A stretch of 64,000 bases of DNA from Dermatemys mawii (Eukaryota; Chordata; Testudines; Dermatemydidae): assembly GCA_007922305.1 (NCBI GenBank), contig ML677365.1:16052293-16116292 (forward strand). Direction: 5' to 3'. The position numbers were made by a program, and so were the translations under genes. Within the stretch, counting starts at the first letter, position 1. Each line of letters begins with the position of its first letter. Positions 25,222-36,658 of the stretch are shown here, piece by piece. The notes below the pieces were generated by a model. That model ran no database searches and was not told where the DNA came from. It was given only the letters and a program-made list of their open reading frames with translations.

Positions 25222-25770
25222 GTGATGGGGCTGAGTGGCCCCGCACTGGTACCGCGGGGGTTAACCCTTCCTTCCTAGCAGAGGAAGCCACGCCCCAGAA
25301 GCTCTGCTGGGCATGCTCCAACTGGAGGCTAGGTATAAAAGCCTGCAGAGCTCCTCACTTTGGGGACTGCTAGAGAGGAAGGAGGCAAGCTGCCAGCTCC
25401 TGCGGAGGGACAGCCAGAACCCCAGGATCCAGAGGCCAGCCAATCTGGGACGCGACCTGAGGCCCAGCTCGTGGACGCCCGTGGAGGGAAGCAGACCGGA
25501 GGACCCCCCGGAAGTGGAGGGCGAGGCAGTTTGGGTAGGAAGTGATCCAGGGAAACTTTAAAGGTAAACAGTGTCAGAGTCGCACAGACACTCAGTGTGT
25601 TGTGGGCGGATCCCCGCCGAGCTAGGGGCAAGGGGAACCCCGCCACTAGGAGAGCCCTGGGTCCGGACTCAGTGGAGAGGGTGCACCCGGGTCCCCCTAC
25701 ATGGACTCGGCGCTGACTCCAGCACTGGAGCAGCCGCGATCGCACTCCACACATAGCAGCATGGCTTCGG
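25222..25770 (+). mobile_element. LTR-like, promoter-bearing GC-rich repeat
   Basis: Starts near TGTGATGGGGCTGAGTGGCC, is GC-rich, and carries TATAAAAG at 25334-25341. An LTR or a non-LTR 5' region is possible. No right-hand boundary or target-site duplication was found, so the extent is approximate. Frames on both strands are long only because stops are rare in GC-rich DNA. Confidence 0.4.
25334..25341 (+). promoter_or_regulatory. Candidate TATA box in a repeat
   Basis: TATAAAAG followed by GC-rich sequence about 110 bp after the presumed start of the repeat. Likely the fossil promoter of the element rather than of a host gene. Confidence 0.35.
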
Positions 25771-26070
25771 TGCAGAGCGCCTCACCAGTACCATCATTGG
25801 ACAGGCAAAAATCCACCTTCCCAGCACCTGCCAGTAAAAAGAGGAAGACCGGGAGAGATTAGTCTTCTGCTCACAAGGGCAAGGAATGGGCAGGAGGCAA
25901 GTCTAGACCCACTAAAGGCAGATCATCACCTCCAAGTGGACTTTCAGTACTGGTCACTGGCCTACAGATATAGATCGCCACACCAACACCAACACCAACG
26001 CTCGACATTGTGGCGTTAGTCCCGCTCCCGCTCTACTATTCGGCACTGGGTAGGAAGCATTCACCGTAGA
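25771..26070 (+). pseudogene. Decayed coding-like repeat segment
   Basis: One frame reads SASPVPSLDRQKSTFPAPAS then KKRKTGRD and a stop, followed by K/R/S/P-rich remains. Basic, proline-rich composition resembles degraded retroelement structural sequence, but nothing specific is recognised. Confidence 0.25.
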
Positions 26071-26966
26071 TCACCGGGGTACCATTGCATCTGCTATGGA
26101 CTTCCCACCCTCAGATCAGAGCACAACTGAGCATTAACTATGCAGGGTCAGAAGCTTCCACAGGGTGATCAACACATTCTCGTCCATGGTGAGTTGTGCA
26201 CTTGGCCTCATTGTCTAGTGTTGCAATGGCTGGGCTTGCTCATCACAGAGGTACAAAAAAGTCTCCTATTTGGAAATTTTGCAGCCATTGCAGCGGGTCC
26301 AACATAGCAAACAACTTAGTCCCACCACTAGACTGTGGCCATGGTCCGGATCCAAGAGAGCTGTGTCACCTGGTGGACATTATCTTCAAGTATTGCACTC
26401 ATCTAGCTACTCCAGAGATAGTGAGTGAGCATAATCGTTGCAGCAGACATGGCTGGTCTCTATTTCTGACTCTCTGCAGGTACTACCAAGAATATCCTCT
26501 GTGGCTTCACAATTGCTTTTCAAACATTCTGGCCAAAAGTTTCTTGCTAAACAAGAAATAAGAGCTGAGCATTCATCTTGGCTTCCATTTTGAGAAATTT
26601 ACCAAGAAATGGCATAGAAACCCAAGGATTTTAAAGTGTTTCCTCAGGGAATTGTGGGAACGTCTCAAAATTTCCCACCAGTCACTGCTTCAGGGAGCTG
26701 ATCCAGAAACTGTGGGACATTTGCCCAATGGACAGTAACTGCAATGGAGTAGAACAGCATAAGCATGGACATGTGACAAAACTGCCCCTGAGTCAACTTG
26801 GCTAGTGTGGACATACCGTAAAATTGGTATCTATATATCATTGATTTAATTATCCAGTGTTGACACGGTCTTTATGACTAAGTCACCCTCGTGGCACTGA
26901 GGATCTGGAAATCCCAACCACAGCTAATAAAAAATTTTCTTGGAACTACATAGAATGACAATATTC

Positions 26967-26989
26967 TTTTTTTTTTTTTTTTTTTTTTT
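26967..26989. repeat. T23 homopolymer
   Basis: Run of 23 T, possibly the poly(A) tail of a - strand retroposed fragment. The adjacent sequence gave no identity. Confidence 0.9.
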
Positions 26990-28514
26990 ACTAACTTTGG
27001 CTCAGAGCTTCCAGCACTTTTAACTGATCAGGCTTAAACTACATTTTTACAGGGAGGCTGAAGTCCTGAAGCATAAATCATAGGCTTAAAGAAAAACAAC
27101 TGTGTAACAATGTGAAACCAACTGTATAACAGTATTACAAGATATACAGAACAGGATGCACTTGGACACTACTTTTCTGCATTGGCTCACCACTAACGAG
27201 GAATCATAAATCAGAGATAGAGCATGAAAATCAAAGAAAAGTAAGAGGAAGTGTCAAAATGAAAACCTGGCAAGAATTACCAGTATGAGAGAAAGGAAAA
27301 AACTCCAGATGTTTAAAAAAAACATAAGGGAGATTCAGTGAACCTAAGATTCACTAGCAGAAAGACAAGCAGGAAGAAAGATGAAAGACCCCTACAAACA
27401 AGGTGTATCCAGGCAGGAAAACATACATAAAAGAAACAAATAGGAAGAAATATTCAGCCCTCCAAAAACAAAGCCTGGAAACTCTTATCCTAGAAATATT
27501 CCACTTGAGGTCTCAAAGTGAAAATTAATTAAATCCATCATTACCATAGGGGCACTTGGTCACCACAGCCACACAGACTGTAGTATTTTTGGGCTTCTTT
27601 TATTTGTACATACCTAGATGCTGTAGTAGAGTTCAAAATGACATGGTGAGCATGAGGCCTAGGACTGAAGAATTAACTTTTTTCCTATGGGGCCATCTAG
27701 TGCACAGTTTCTATATAACAATAAATCTTCAAAATGTTCTGGATGAAACTATAGTTTTTCAATTTATTCTCATAATGAAAATTGCTTAATCAGATGGCTA
27801 TAATGCACATGATCTAAAAACAGTTGTAAACAATTTATGATGGAACTCTCTGTCACCCTATTGTTTCCCTGTAATCCACTATATACCTACCACACAATGT
27901 CAGAATTCTAACAGGGGTGACAAAGTGATGCAGTGTTCTTTAATGAATTACACAATGTTGCATACAATACTCAGGTGAACCATGTAAAGAAATACATTTA
28001 CCTAACAGGCTACTCAATGCAGCAGGATGTATGGTTCTTGTCTGTACCAAAAGGAAAATTCTAATAAATCAAAATCTAACCAGTACTACAAATTAACTGG
28101 TTGGATCTCTAATTAGTCTTATGAAAAATAAACCCCCTTTCTACCATCTGAGACTTCCAATAAAATACAAAGCATTATGGTGTTTAAGTTTAATGGCTAA
28201 ATAAATTAATACAATATAATGTTCAGCAGGAACCCTTTAATGTTTGTGAACTTAAAATATTTTAAGGTTTCAGAAATTTGTTTTCAGTTCCTACATTTCC
28301 ATTTTTGATTTAAAACGTGTGTGAATTAATTTCCAAATATAGTCTGTAAAGAGAGGATAGCAGTCACTAAAACATCTCTATTTTGATTTTCAGCTTTAAT
28401 TTAAAGAATTAACCTCAATAAATGCAATCCAGTATTAAGAGCAGGTACAACTTTATTTTTATATATCAATTTGGGAAAACTCCCACCAGTTGGTAAGTGT
28501 GTTTTGTTAGGCTG
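26990..28514. other. Intergenic, nothing convincing
   Basis: AT-rich DNA without recognised repeats or exons. Confidence 0.35.
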
Positions 28515-28875
28515 TACATTGACTCATAAGCTTTAAGGTCAGAAGGAACCACCATGATCATCTAGTCTGGTCTTCTGCACCTCCCAAGACAGAACCTTGC
28601 TCACCCACTTCTATAATAGGCCCATAACTTTGGCTGAGTTGCTGAAGTCCTCAAATCTTGATTTAAGGACTTCAAGTTACAGAGAATCAATCATTTATTC
28701 TAGTTCAAACCACATGTGAATCTTCCTCACATTGCAGAGAAAGGCAAAAAAACTCCAGCATCTCTGTCAATGTGACCTGGGGGGAAATGTCTTTCTGACC
28801 CTAAATATGGTGAGCAGTTAGACCTGAGTATGCGGGGGAGACCTACCAGACAGACACCTGGGAAAGAATTCATTG
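28515..28875 (+). repeat. Interspersed repeat, sauropsid type
   Basis: Reads 'tttaaggtcagaaggaacca', 'catgatcatctagtctggtc', 'gctgagttgctgaagtcctc', 'aaaggcaaaaaaactccagc', 'gaaatgtctttctgacccta' and 'ccagacagacacctgggaaa'. I recognise this word order as a common turtle/crocodilian repeat, probably CR1-related. The family name is uncertain. Confidence 0.6.
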
Positions 28876-29017
28876 TAGTAATTCAGAGCCATCCCTCTTT
28901 AGTGTCCCATCTCTGGCCATTGGAGATATTTGCTACTAGCAGTCATGGACCATATGTCATATGACCATATGTCATTGTCTACAATCTCATCATACCATCC
29001 CCTCCATAAAGAAATAG

Positions 29018-29345
29018 TTACTGTAACAGTGGCTCTTCAAGATGTAATGCAGTGTGTATTCCACTTAGGTGTGTGCGTGTCCAGTGCAACTGAGCCAGAG
29101 AGTTTGTATAAGAGTATCCACGGAACTCACACCTTGTGGTCGTGGCCCCTCCTACGGTTACAGGAGGCAGCACTGACTTGACCCTCCTTAATTCCTTTGC
29201 CCTGAATGTCCGTGAGAGGAGACTCCAACGCAGAGGGAATGAAGGAGGGTCCACTTGAAGAAGAAGAAATGGTTATGTACTGTAACTGTGGTTCTTCAAG
29301 ACATGAAGCATGTTACACTTAGATGACTCCCGAGCAGTACCCTTT
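29018..29345. repeat. Relative of the 24816 fold-back element
   Basis: Two related blocks, 'actgtaacagtggctcttca' and 'actgtaactgtggttcttca', begin and end a segment that also shares 'ttaggtgtgtgcg' and 'gactcccgagcagtacc' with the element at 24.8-25.2 kb. The arrangement here is direct rather than inverted. Confidence 0.45.
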
Positions 29346-29424
29346 CCAGGAGATGGGGCTCAGAGTCTACCTAAATAAGGCTCTCGGGTTCACTCTTCCA
29401 ACACTTGCATCCACTCTGGAAGAT

Positions 29425-29725
29425 GTGGTAATGGTGATAATGGCCAAGAAGGTGAAGGCCAAGACTATAACAGGATTGAAATAAGAACTAGATAAGTTCA
29501 TGGAGGATAGGTCCATCAATGGCCATTAGAAAAGATGGGCAGGGATGGTGTCCCTAGCCCCTGATTGCCAGAAGCTGGGAACGTACGACTGGGGATGGAT
29601 CACTTGATGATTACATCTACTGTTCATTCCCTCTGGGGCACCTGACTTTGGCCATTGTTGGAAGACAGGATACTGAGCTAGATGGACCTTTGGTCTGACC
29701 CAGTGTGGTTGTTTTTATGTTCATA
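29425..29725 (+). mobile_element. CR1 LINE, 3' end fragment
   Basis: Has AACTAGATAAGTTCATGGAG, GATAGGTCCATCAATGGCCA, TTCATTCCCTCTGGGGCACC and CTAGATGGACCTTTGGTCTG, ending 'tttttatgttc'. This is the 3' end of a CR1 lineage common in turtles. The same end occurs inverted at 61738-61860. Confidence 0.8.
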
Positions 29726-30295
29726 AGGATTCATAGATGTATGCATAGATGACCATGTGGCAGCCTTGCAAATATCCAATATGGAAATGGTATGAGGAAT
29801 GCTATTGGCATTGCTTACACTCTTGCTGAATAAGCTCATAGCCACTGAGGAGGCACAGCCAAAGCTTCTCATATGCAGTCATAATATAGGATGTTGTCCA
29901 TCTAGAGATGCTCTGTGAAGAGACCCCTTGACCCATCATGTGGTGTGCATAGGACACAAACAGACAAAGAGAAGTATGAAATGGTTCAGTCCTATCCAAA
30001 TAGAATGCTAGATGTCGCTTGAGATGCAAAATACATAGATTCTGCTCCTCAGAAGATGAATGTGACTTAGGAAAAAATAGAGGCAAATATACTGCCTGAT
30101 TCAAATGAAACTGAGAGCCCACTTTAGACAAAAGTTGTGGGTGTGGTCATAAAGTTACCCTGTTTTAGGAGAATTGTGTGTAAGGAGGCCCTGCCATCAG
30201 CACCTGCAACTCATGCACTCTCCTTGCAGACGTAATTGCTACCAAGACTGTGGATTTCTGACACAAGAAGCAGTACCAGGTTTATAATGGCATCA

Positions 30296-31083
30296 GTGAC
30301 GCCAGGCCCACACTCAAAAGTGGGCCCAGCCCACTCAATTTATGCTGTGCCCTGAGCTCCCAGCTCCTCTCCAACCCTGATTCTGCCCCTTCCCCTCCCC
30401 GCACCCGCTCACTGCTTGCTCCTCTCAGCCAGCCCAACAAGCTGAGGGCTCCTCTCCGCCCCCATCACCGGCAGGCAGGTGCCAGCCAATGATAGAGGAC
30501 AGAGAGAAGCCCTCAGCTTCTGTCAGCTGCTCCATCCAGGCCACTCAGTTTTGGTTCCCCAGGGTGGGGTCTGCCTCTCCCTGCCACTCTGCAGAAGCGG
30601 CCGGCTGGATAAGTCAGCGGTGGCCTCCTCTCGCCTCAGACAGCCATAAGGTCTAGTGCCTGCCTGAGAGTGCCCTGCCCAGTCAGTTTCCAGTCCTGTA
30701 AATAAGTGTGTGTGTGTGTGGGGCGGGGGTTCCCAGCCAGGCTCCATTAGTGGCTGCCATTTCCTGCCCAGCCCCTGCTGCTCCCCTGCAAACCTCAGGC
30801 AGAGCACCACGAGCGGTGATGTCCAGCAGGTGCAGCCTGTTCCATGTGTGGCTCTGCCCAAGCTCCTCAGGCCCCCTCCCTGGCTCAGAACCTTTCCTCT
30901 TACCTGGGCAGAGAAGGGGGCCATGCAGTGGGGAGGGGCTGAAGGGAGATGAGGACCCTCACTTTGCCGGTCCATCACTTTGGGAAGCAGAGGATTGGGC
31001 AGTGGAGTTTCTGAGCAGTGGGGTGGCTTTGTGGGGAGCTGAGCAGAGTTGGGGGAAAGAGATGTTCAGCTGGCAAGTGTCAA
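30296..31083. repeat. GC-rich repetitive segment
   Basis: About 800 bp of GC-rich DNA with a short (GT)n run at 30703-30720. Overlapping 137-151 codon frames occur on both strands, the usual sign of stop-poor GC-rich sequence. No domain, splice context or homology supports a gene. Confidence 0.4.
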
Positions 31084-31195
31084 TGGATGGGACTCCCAGG
31101 ATCCCCTGCTGTAACCACTAGACCCCATTCCCCTCCCATAGGTGGGGATAGAACCAAAAAGTCCTGAGTCTGAGTCTCCCGCATCTGCTATGATT
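31084..31195 (-). repeat. tRNA-derived SINE head
   Basis: On the - strand, GGTTCTATCCCC (B-box-like) and GTCTAGTGGTTACAGCAGGG (A-box-like) with 'gggagactcagactcaggac' between related words. This is the 'agtggttagagcaggggact / gggttctattcccag' SINE pattern of reptiles, but the order of the two halves looks rearranged. Confidence 0.45.
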
Positions 31196-31199
31196 TCAT

Positions 31200-32700
31200 T
31201 GCACTGCCTCGCAAGAGATGAGAGTGCCTAAGCATGCTTCTAAATCACAGAAAATAAGCGTGATGGGGGAAGAAGCAATGACACTAGTGTGGCTGATCTG
31301 TAATCCTAACGCAGGGATTCATTCAGTCCATCACACAGGGCAGGTCTGAGTCCCTCAGACAGGGGCTGTGGAGCAAGTAGCACCTATTGTGTCCCCTCTC
31401 CAGTGCACTCCTTGCGCGACCCAGGTGGAAAATACCGGCCCAGCCACTTTCTGCCTGGATCTTGAAGCACTGAAACAGAGGGCCACAATTGCGTTAATGA
31501 CACAGCCCAGGTGGCTTCAGAGTGCCCCCCGGCAGAACCCAGGACAACACATGCTTGCCGAGACACACAGCCAGCATCTTTCAAACAAAGCAGAATTTAT
31601 TTTCCTCCAGGGTATGAAGAACTCAGAAGGGTGGATTAACGCAGGGGCTGGAAGAAATTGTTCAGCCCTAACTTTTTTCTGCTGAAAAAATTCTGATTTG
31701 GGTTCAAGGCAAGCTTGGGCCTGATTTTTAAGTCTGGGTATTATGGGGGCCCACAAATACATTTGGAGCCAGGCCCACAAAATGTTAATCCAGCCCTGAC
31801 AAGAAGAGCAGGAGACCGAACGCTGAGGGCCCAAACAGAGGACCCACTGGACCCATGGGAACAGTGTTTAGGTCCCACAAAGGGATCGAGTCTCAGACAA
31901 GATGTTGTAGATAGAGACACCCTTTCAGGAATCTTGTCATCATGGCACTGGAGAAAACTGATTTCCCCTGAATGCTGATATCACTACCAGATGTGCTCTC
32001 AATGAACTAAGAGTAAGCCTTGACTTCTGACGGTGTAACAGGTACTTCAAGGTGCCCTGGATATAAGTTTCTGTCAGTTGGATCCCACAGGCCAAGGACA
32101 ACACTGGAACTTCCTTCCCTTTACAAAGTAAGCCATCCTGGTAGAGGACTGAAGAGCACCGCTCTTCATCTTCGTTCAACCATGCAGCAGCCGCGTAGTG
32201 GGGTGCAGGGAGCAGAACGTGGGATGCAAAGTGCAGCTGTGATTCAGAGTGAGCAGTTTGGGATGAAAACAAAGCAACATGGGAGTCAAATTGACAGTGT
32301 GAGAAGGTTGGAGAATCAGCATGGTCTTGGCCACATCAGGGCAAAGAGAATGAGCTTGGCCCCACGTGCTTTGAGCTTAAGAGTGACCTGAGGAATGATC
32401 ACGATGGGGAAAAGGTGTATAGAAGAGTTGACTGCCAACTACAGTGGACGATATCAGAGAGAGAGAGACCAGACTGAGCCTTCCCCTTCTCCTTCCCCTT
32501 CCCCCTCTCAGAGAGCAGAACAGGCAACATTTCCAGTTTTTTCTTGTAGCGAACAGGTCAATGGTGGGAACACTCCACACTGCAAAGGCGATCCAGAGGA
32601 CACTCATCTTCAGGGACCACTTGTCACTCAGGGAAAAGAGGATTTGTGTTGTGTGTTCTCTATTTGTATACCTGTTCCTCTTTGAAGATTATCTCCAGCT
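31200..32700. other. Intergenic, unclassified repeat-like DNA
   Basis: Mixed composition with many short frames. 'aaaaaattctgatttgggtt' to 'ttaatccagccctgac' (31680-31800) and 'ccttccccttctccttcccc' (32478-32508) look repeat-derived. Nothing coding is supported. Confidence 0.3.
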
Positions 32701-33100
32701 GGGGTTCAGGTGCCAAGAAGTCTGGGGAATGGGAACTTCTGACTGTTTCTTTGCCAATATGTAGATTTCTCACTTACACCCATCTTCTTGCCAAAAAATG
32801 GCCACTTAACCAAGTCATAGTTCATCTGATTATGTTGACACCCAGCCGAGCACCAGTTTACCTTTTCGTCTCTGAGGAACTGGTTTGGGTTGCTTCCCCA
32901 GAGTTGGAATATGCCTTAGTAACATCACAAAGTAAAATCTTATAACTTTACATACAGTGTTGCCACACACATTTTACTAGAACGATAACAATGAGAACTA
33001 GGAGTTTTCAAATGACATGGCACAAGGCATACTTTGTACAAAGTTTATCACAGTTTGTAAAAGAGGTGAGCATAGGGAGTACAGTCTGTCACAAGGAGTG
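32701..33100 (-). mobile_element. LTR-type retroelement fragment
   Basis: On the - strand it starts TGTGACAGACTGTACTCCCT at about 33100 and runs through 'acaaactgtgataaactttg', 'tgaaaactcctagttctcat', 'atgtaaagttataagatttt' and 'tctggggaagcaacccaaac'. I recognise these as parts of a common turtle repeat, but the right-hand end and a target-site duplication were not found. Confidence 0.4.
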
Positions 33101-33309
33101 TTGGGCCTAACATGAGTAACTGTACTAGCATGACCAACTGTACCAAAGTCAAGGGGAGTGAAAGCCTTAAAAGCATTGCTGTGCCAAACTTCATTCCTCT
33201 GATGGTTAGAAACTTTCATCTGATTTCAAGTCTCGACATATTGATGGCCAGTTAATATCCACTTGTTCTTGTGCCAATAACAGACCCTTAACTTATCTCT
33301 TCTCCCTCT

Positions 33310-33890
33310 CTAGTGTTCATCCCTCTGATAAATTTAGAGAGGGATCAGTCATTTCTCCCCATAGCTTTATTTTTGTTAGGATAAACGAGCCAAGCTCCTT
33401 AAGTCTCCTCTTGTAAGGTAGGTTCTCCATTCCTCTGACTATCCTACTAGTCTTCTCTGCACCTGTTCCAGTTTGAATTAATCTTTCTGAAACAGGGGAG
33501 ACCAGAATTGCACAATATTCCAGATGAGGCCTCACCGGGGCCTTGTATAATGGTAATAACACTTTCCTCTCTCTACTGGAAATACCTCTCCCGCTGCATT
33601 CTAGGATTCCTTTAGCCTTTTTCACAGCTGCATCGCACTGGCAGCTCGTAGTCATACTGTGATCAGTCAATAACATTCCAGTCTCTCTCTTTCTTCTGTT
33701 GTTCCCAAGTGACACATACCCAGCTTAAAGCAAAAATTCTTGTTAGTCCCTATGTGCATTACACTACCCCGCATCCTCCTTAGGATGGCCCTACATATCG
33801 GCAATACCTCTCATTTGTGTGTAATCTACAAATATTATTAGCACACTCCCACCTGAATGTCCATCTTACAATTAATCAGAGCTCCTTCAC
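33310..33890 (-). mobile_element. CR1 LINE, reverse-transcriptase C-terminal remnant
   Basis: The - strand frame has [37 protein letters not shown] and RIVRGMENLPYKRRLKELGS. These are the CR1 words after the reverse-transcriptase active site ([38 protein letters not shown]). The region is 5'-truncated, and later sequence continues into non-coding CR1-like DNA. Confidence 0.85.
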
Positions 33891-34384
33891 TCAAGAATGG
33901 CTGGAAGTTTAAGGCTGTCGTTTTTAAAGATGAACTGTAACGCCTTAATTTTGTGTGTGTGTGTGTAAAAAAAAATGCTGAAAAGTGTAGTGATGCTCAT
34001 ACTTCAAACTTCACATGCACAACTGCAGGCACATTTCACAAGCACTAAATTCACATTAAAAGGAACTAGCAGAAATCCCAAACTAGCAAAAAAACAAACA
34101 AAAAAACAAAACCCAGGTATAAGATACAATTATTTGTCATTGGGGCTAAAGATGAACTGAAGACTTTTTAACTTCCAAGAGTTGAGTTTAGAGTTCTATT
34201 TCTCTCCTGCAACAGCAGATACCCCCTACACTTAGGCGCAGCTCTTCAACTATTTAAGAAGTTAATGAATTTAAATGAAAAAAAACCAACTCTTTTCTAG
34301 GCAGGTGAGTGTAAAAACCTGATTTTCAGCTCTTGCCTTTGAAGGTATATTTACTTTTTAAATGAAACCCATGTATTGTCTTTA

Positions 34385-35180
34385 CAGTGAGCATAATAGG
34401 TTAAACCTCTGGTCCATCCAGCCTAGTGCCTGTCTTCCAACAGCAGTCAGATGCTTCAAAGTGAGTGATCCATCCCCCATCATCCAGTCCCAGCTTCTCA
34501 GTCAGAGACCAGGAGGTTGTCTCTCTGACTCTTAACTAATAGTCAAAGATAGAGAAGTTCATTGAGAATAGATCTATTTCTTTTTTTAAACTCAGTTATG
34601 TTTTTGGCCTCCACAATATCTCCTGGCACAGAGTTCGACACGTTGACTGTGTGTTGTGTGAAGAAACACTTCCTTACATTTCTTTTAAACCTGCTGCCTA
34701 TTAATTTCATTAGGTGATCCCTGGTTCTTGTGTTACTTGCAAGGGTAACACTTTGTTAATTCACTTTCTCCACACCATTTATGATTTTACAGACCTCTAT
34801 CATATCCCCCTTGTCGTCATCTCTTTTCTAAAATGAGCAGTCCCAGTCGTTTTAATCTCTCCTCATATGAAATTATTTTTGTACATTTTTTGTACTCTGT
34901 ACTTTTTCCAAATTCTAATATGATGTCTTTTTAGATGGGGTGACCAGAACTGCATGCAGTATTCAAGGTGTGGGCGTACCATGGATTTATAGAGTGGAAT
35001 TATAGTTTGTCTTATTATCTATTCCTGTCCTAATCGTTCCTAATATTGTTAGCTTTTTTGACTGACATTGGACAGATGTTTTCAGACAGCTATCCAAAAT
35101 GATGCCAACATCTCTTCATTGAGTGGTAACTGCTAATTTGCATTACTTCATATTATGTAGGATCCTAAGTGTCCCATTTA
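34385..35180 (-). mobile_element. CR1-family LINE fragment
   Basis: Contains, in - orientation, the CR1 words seen as 'ctggtccatccagcctagtg', 'cgacacgttgactgtgtgtt', 'ttaaacctgctgcctattaa', 'cagacctctatcatatcccc', 'tcgttttaatctctcctcat' and 'gatggggtgaccagaactgc'. It parallels the copy at 63366-63800 closely. The reading frame is destroyed. Confidence 0.82.
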
Positions 35181-35283
35181 AAGCATTTCAGCACACCTTT
35201 AAATGATACAGTTCAGATTCCAATTTTTAAAGAGTTCTCTTCACACAGTAGGCCGAACCCACTTTTCTTGATAATTAAAGATA

Positions 35284-35289
35284 TTTATT
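35284..35289 (-). terminator. POP1: Candidate POP1 poly(A) signal
   Basis: AATAAA on the - strand, the first exact hexamer after the stop codon. Use is not shown. Confidence 0.45.
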
Positions 35290-36003
35290 CTGAAAAGGAA
35301 ATGCCTTTTTAATAAGTTCACACTGACCCAGAAAGAAAAAGGTTAGCTCTTTGCATTATACAGGTTCCAACACATGCTGCCGTGAGTGTTTCACAGCCTT
35401 TAACGTAAAAAGTCATTATTTATGTTCCATTTAAGCACAATTGTTTCAATGAAAACAAGTCATCTACTCTGTCTATGCTAGAGGTGGTTACAGAACTTTA
35501 CTCTGCAGCAGCCAGACCTGTTGAGCTGCAAGACTGAATGGGTCCTGAAAAGTTGATTGCTACATACACAGGCCCAGGTGGCATGAATTTACCAGACACA
35601 TGAACTGTAATCAGAGTCCAGCAGCCATATGACCAAAAGCCTTTTGAAGTGGAAACACTGTAAAAGTGAAAGATCTTTGATATCGTTGGCTTCAACTGCA
35701 TTGGAACAACAACAAAAAAACTAGTATGCCCTTTAGTAAAACAGTATCAGCATAATGAAAGCTATTTTGGATGCAACAGCCAACGTATGTTTTAAAACAG
35801 AAACTGATACAGTCAAAAGAAAAACAAAACACATTTGAGCAATACAAACATTTTAAATGATCAGCAGCTTAGTTCATTAACAGGTTAGTTGGATGGAAAA
35901 TAAACTGCCCATTGCAGACATGGGGTACACACGCATTTCTTGAGATTCAAAGGAATAATTTCTTTGGTAATATTGGTACATTATTTCATTACAAATATGA
36001 TGC
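35284..36003 (-). other. POP1: POP1 3' untranslated region
   Basis: About 720 nt between the POP1 stop and the first clear AATAAA on the - strand (plus-strand TTTATT at 35284-35289). The 67-codon - strand frame at 35498-35701 lies inside it and has no recognised homologue. The length is inferred from the hexamer only. Confidence 0.5.
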
Positions 36004-36658
36004 TTATACCTCAATATTAAGTCTAGCAAATCTGTACTGCAGAGATGCTGGAGTTCTTAACAAAACAAGCCCTTTTTTATCAGCTGGTTGACTGGATAAC
36101 ATATGCAGTAACCCTGTCAAATTAACAAATCCCAGTGCTTCTCCACAGCCAGCAGCTAATGAAAAATCCCCCTGAGTGACAAACCCTAAAAGAATTCTAG
36201 AGCAGTGTGAAGTAACATCTGGTAGAGGGTGAGGCCATAAGCCAAGTATTAGTTCTTTAGGCTCCTCAACCGCCTTTGCCTCAGAGGCATCAGAAGCACC
36301 ACTTTCTAGAGCCATCCCATTGTTCTTTTTCTTTTTTCTCTCTTTCAGTTTCAGTATCTTGTGTTTGAATATGTCGCTGTGTTTGGGCTCTTGAGGACCA
36401 CAGAAGTGCTGGTCTTTGTTAAGCTGTAGAAAATCCTCCGGCGCTGGAATGCATATCATGGAGTGTAATTCAGGGCTACCCTTTCTTAGCAGAGACAAGC
36501 TGACCCACACCAGCACCCTTGGGTAGCACCTAAACATTGGTAGGAGAGCATCTTCAGTCATTTCCTCCTGTCCAAGTTTTGAAGCAGGGCGTATCCTCTG
36601 ACCTTTTCTACAGGCAGGCCGGCACCTGGCTGATAACTGCTTTAATAGTTTTCTGCTC
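36004..36658 (-). CDS. POP1: POP1 terminal coding exon
   Basis: 655 bp, acceptor TTCAAACAG at 36659-36667. The first codons give [12 protein letters not shown], matching human [12 protein letters not shown], which fixes this acceptor over a closer CTGTAG at 36608-36613. It continues through [40 protein letters not shown] with a KERKKKK cluster, [20 protein letters not shown] and [17 protein letters not shown], then TAA at 36006-36004. Confidence 0.95.

Noticed and set aside
25329..25754. 141-codon - strand frame
   Set aside because: Antisense to a GC-rich LTR-like repeat; low complexity (P/S/L-rich) and no homology.
30523..31121. Overlapping 151- and 137-codon frames on both strands
   Set aside because: GC-rich, repeat-like DNA with few stops. 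Frames on both strands, no domains, no splice context.
35498..35701. 67-codon - strand open frame just downstream of POP1
   Set aside because: It lies in the presumed 3' UTR, has no recognised relatives, and POP1 already ends at a conserved C-terminus.
36559..36613. Alternative start of the last POP1 exon at the AG near 36608, or a start codon at 36561
   Set aside because: Reading further upstream in the same frame gives [12 protein letters not shown], matching vertebrate POP1 and joining in phase to the previous exon, so the acceptor at 36659-36660 is better.
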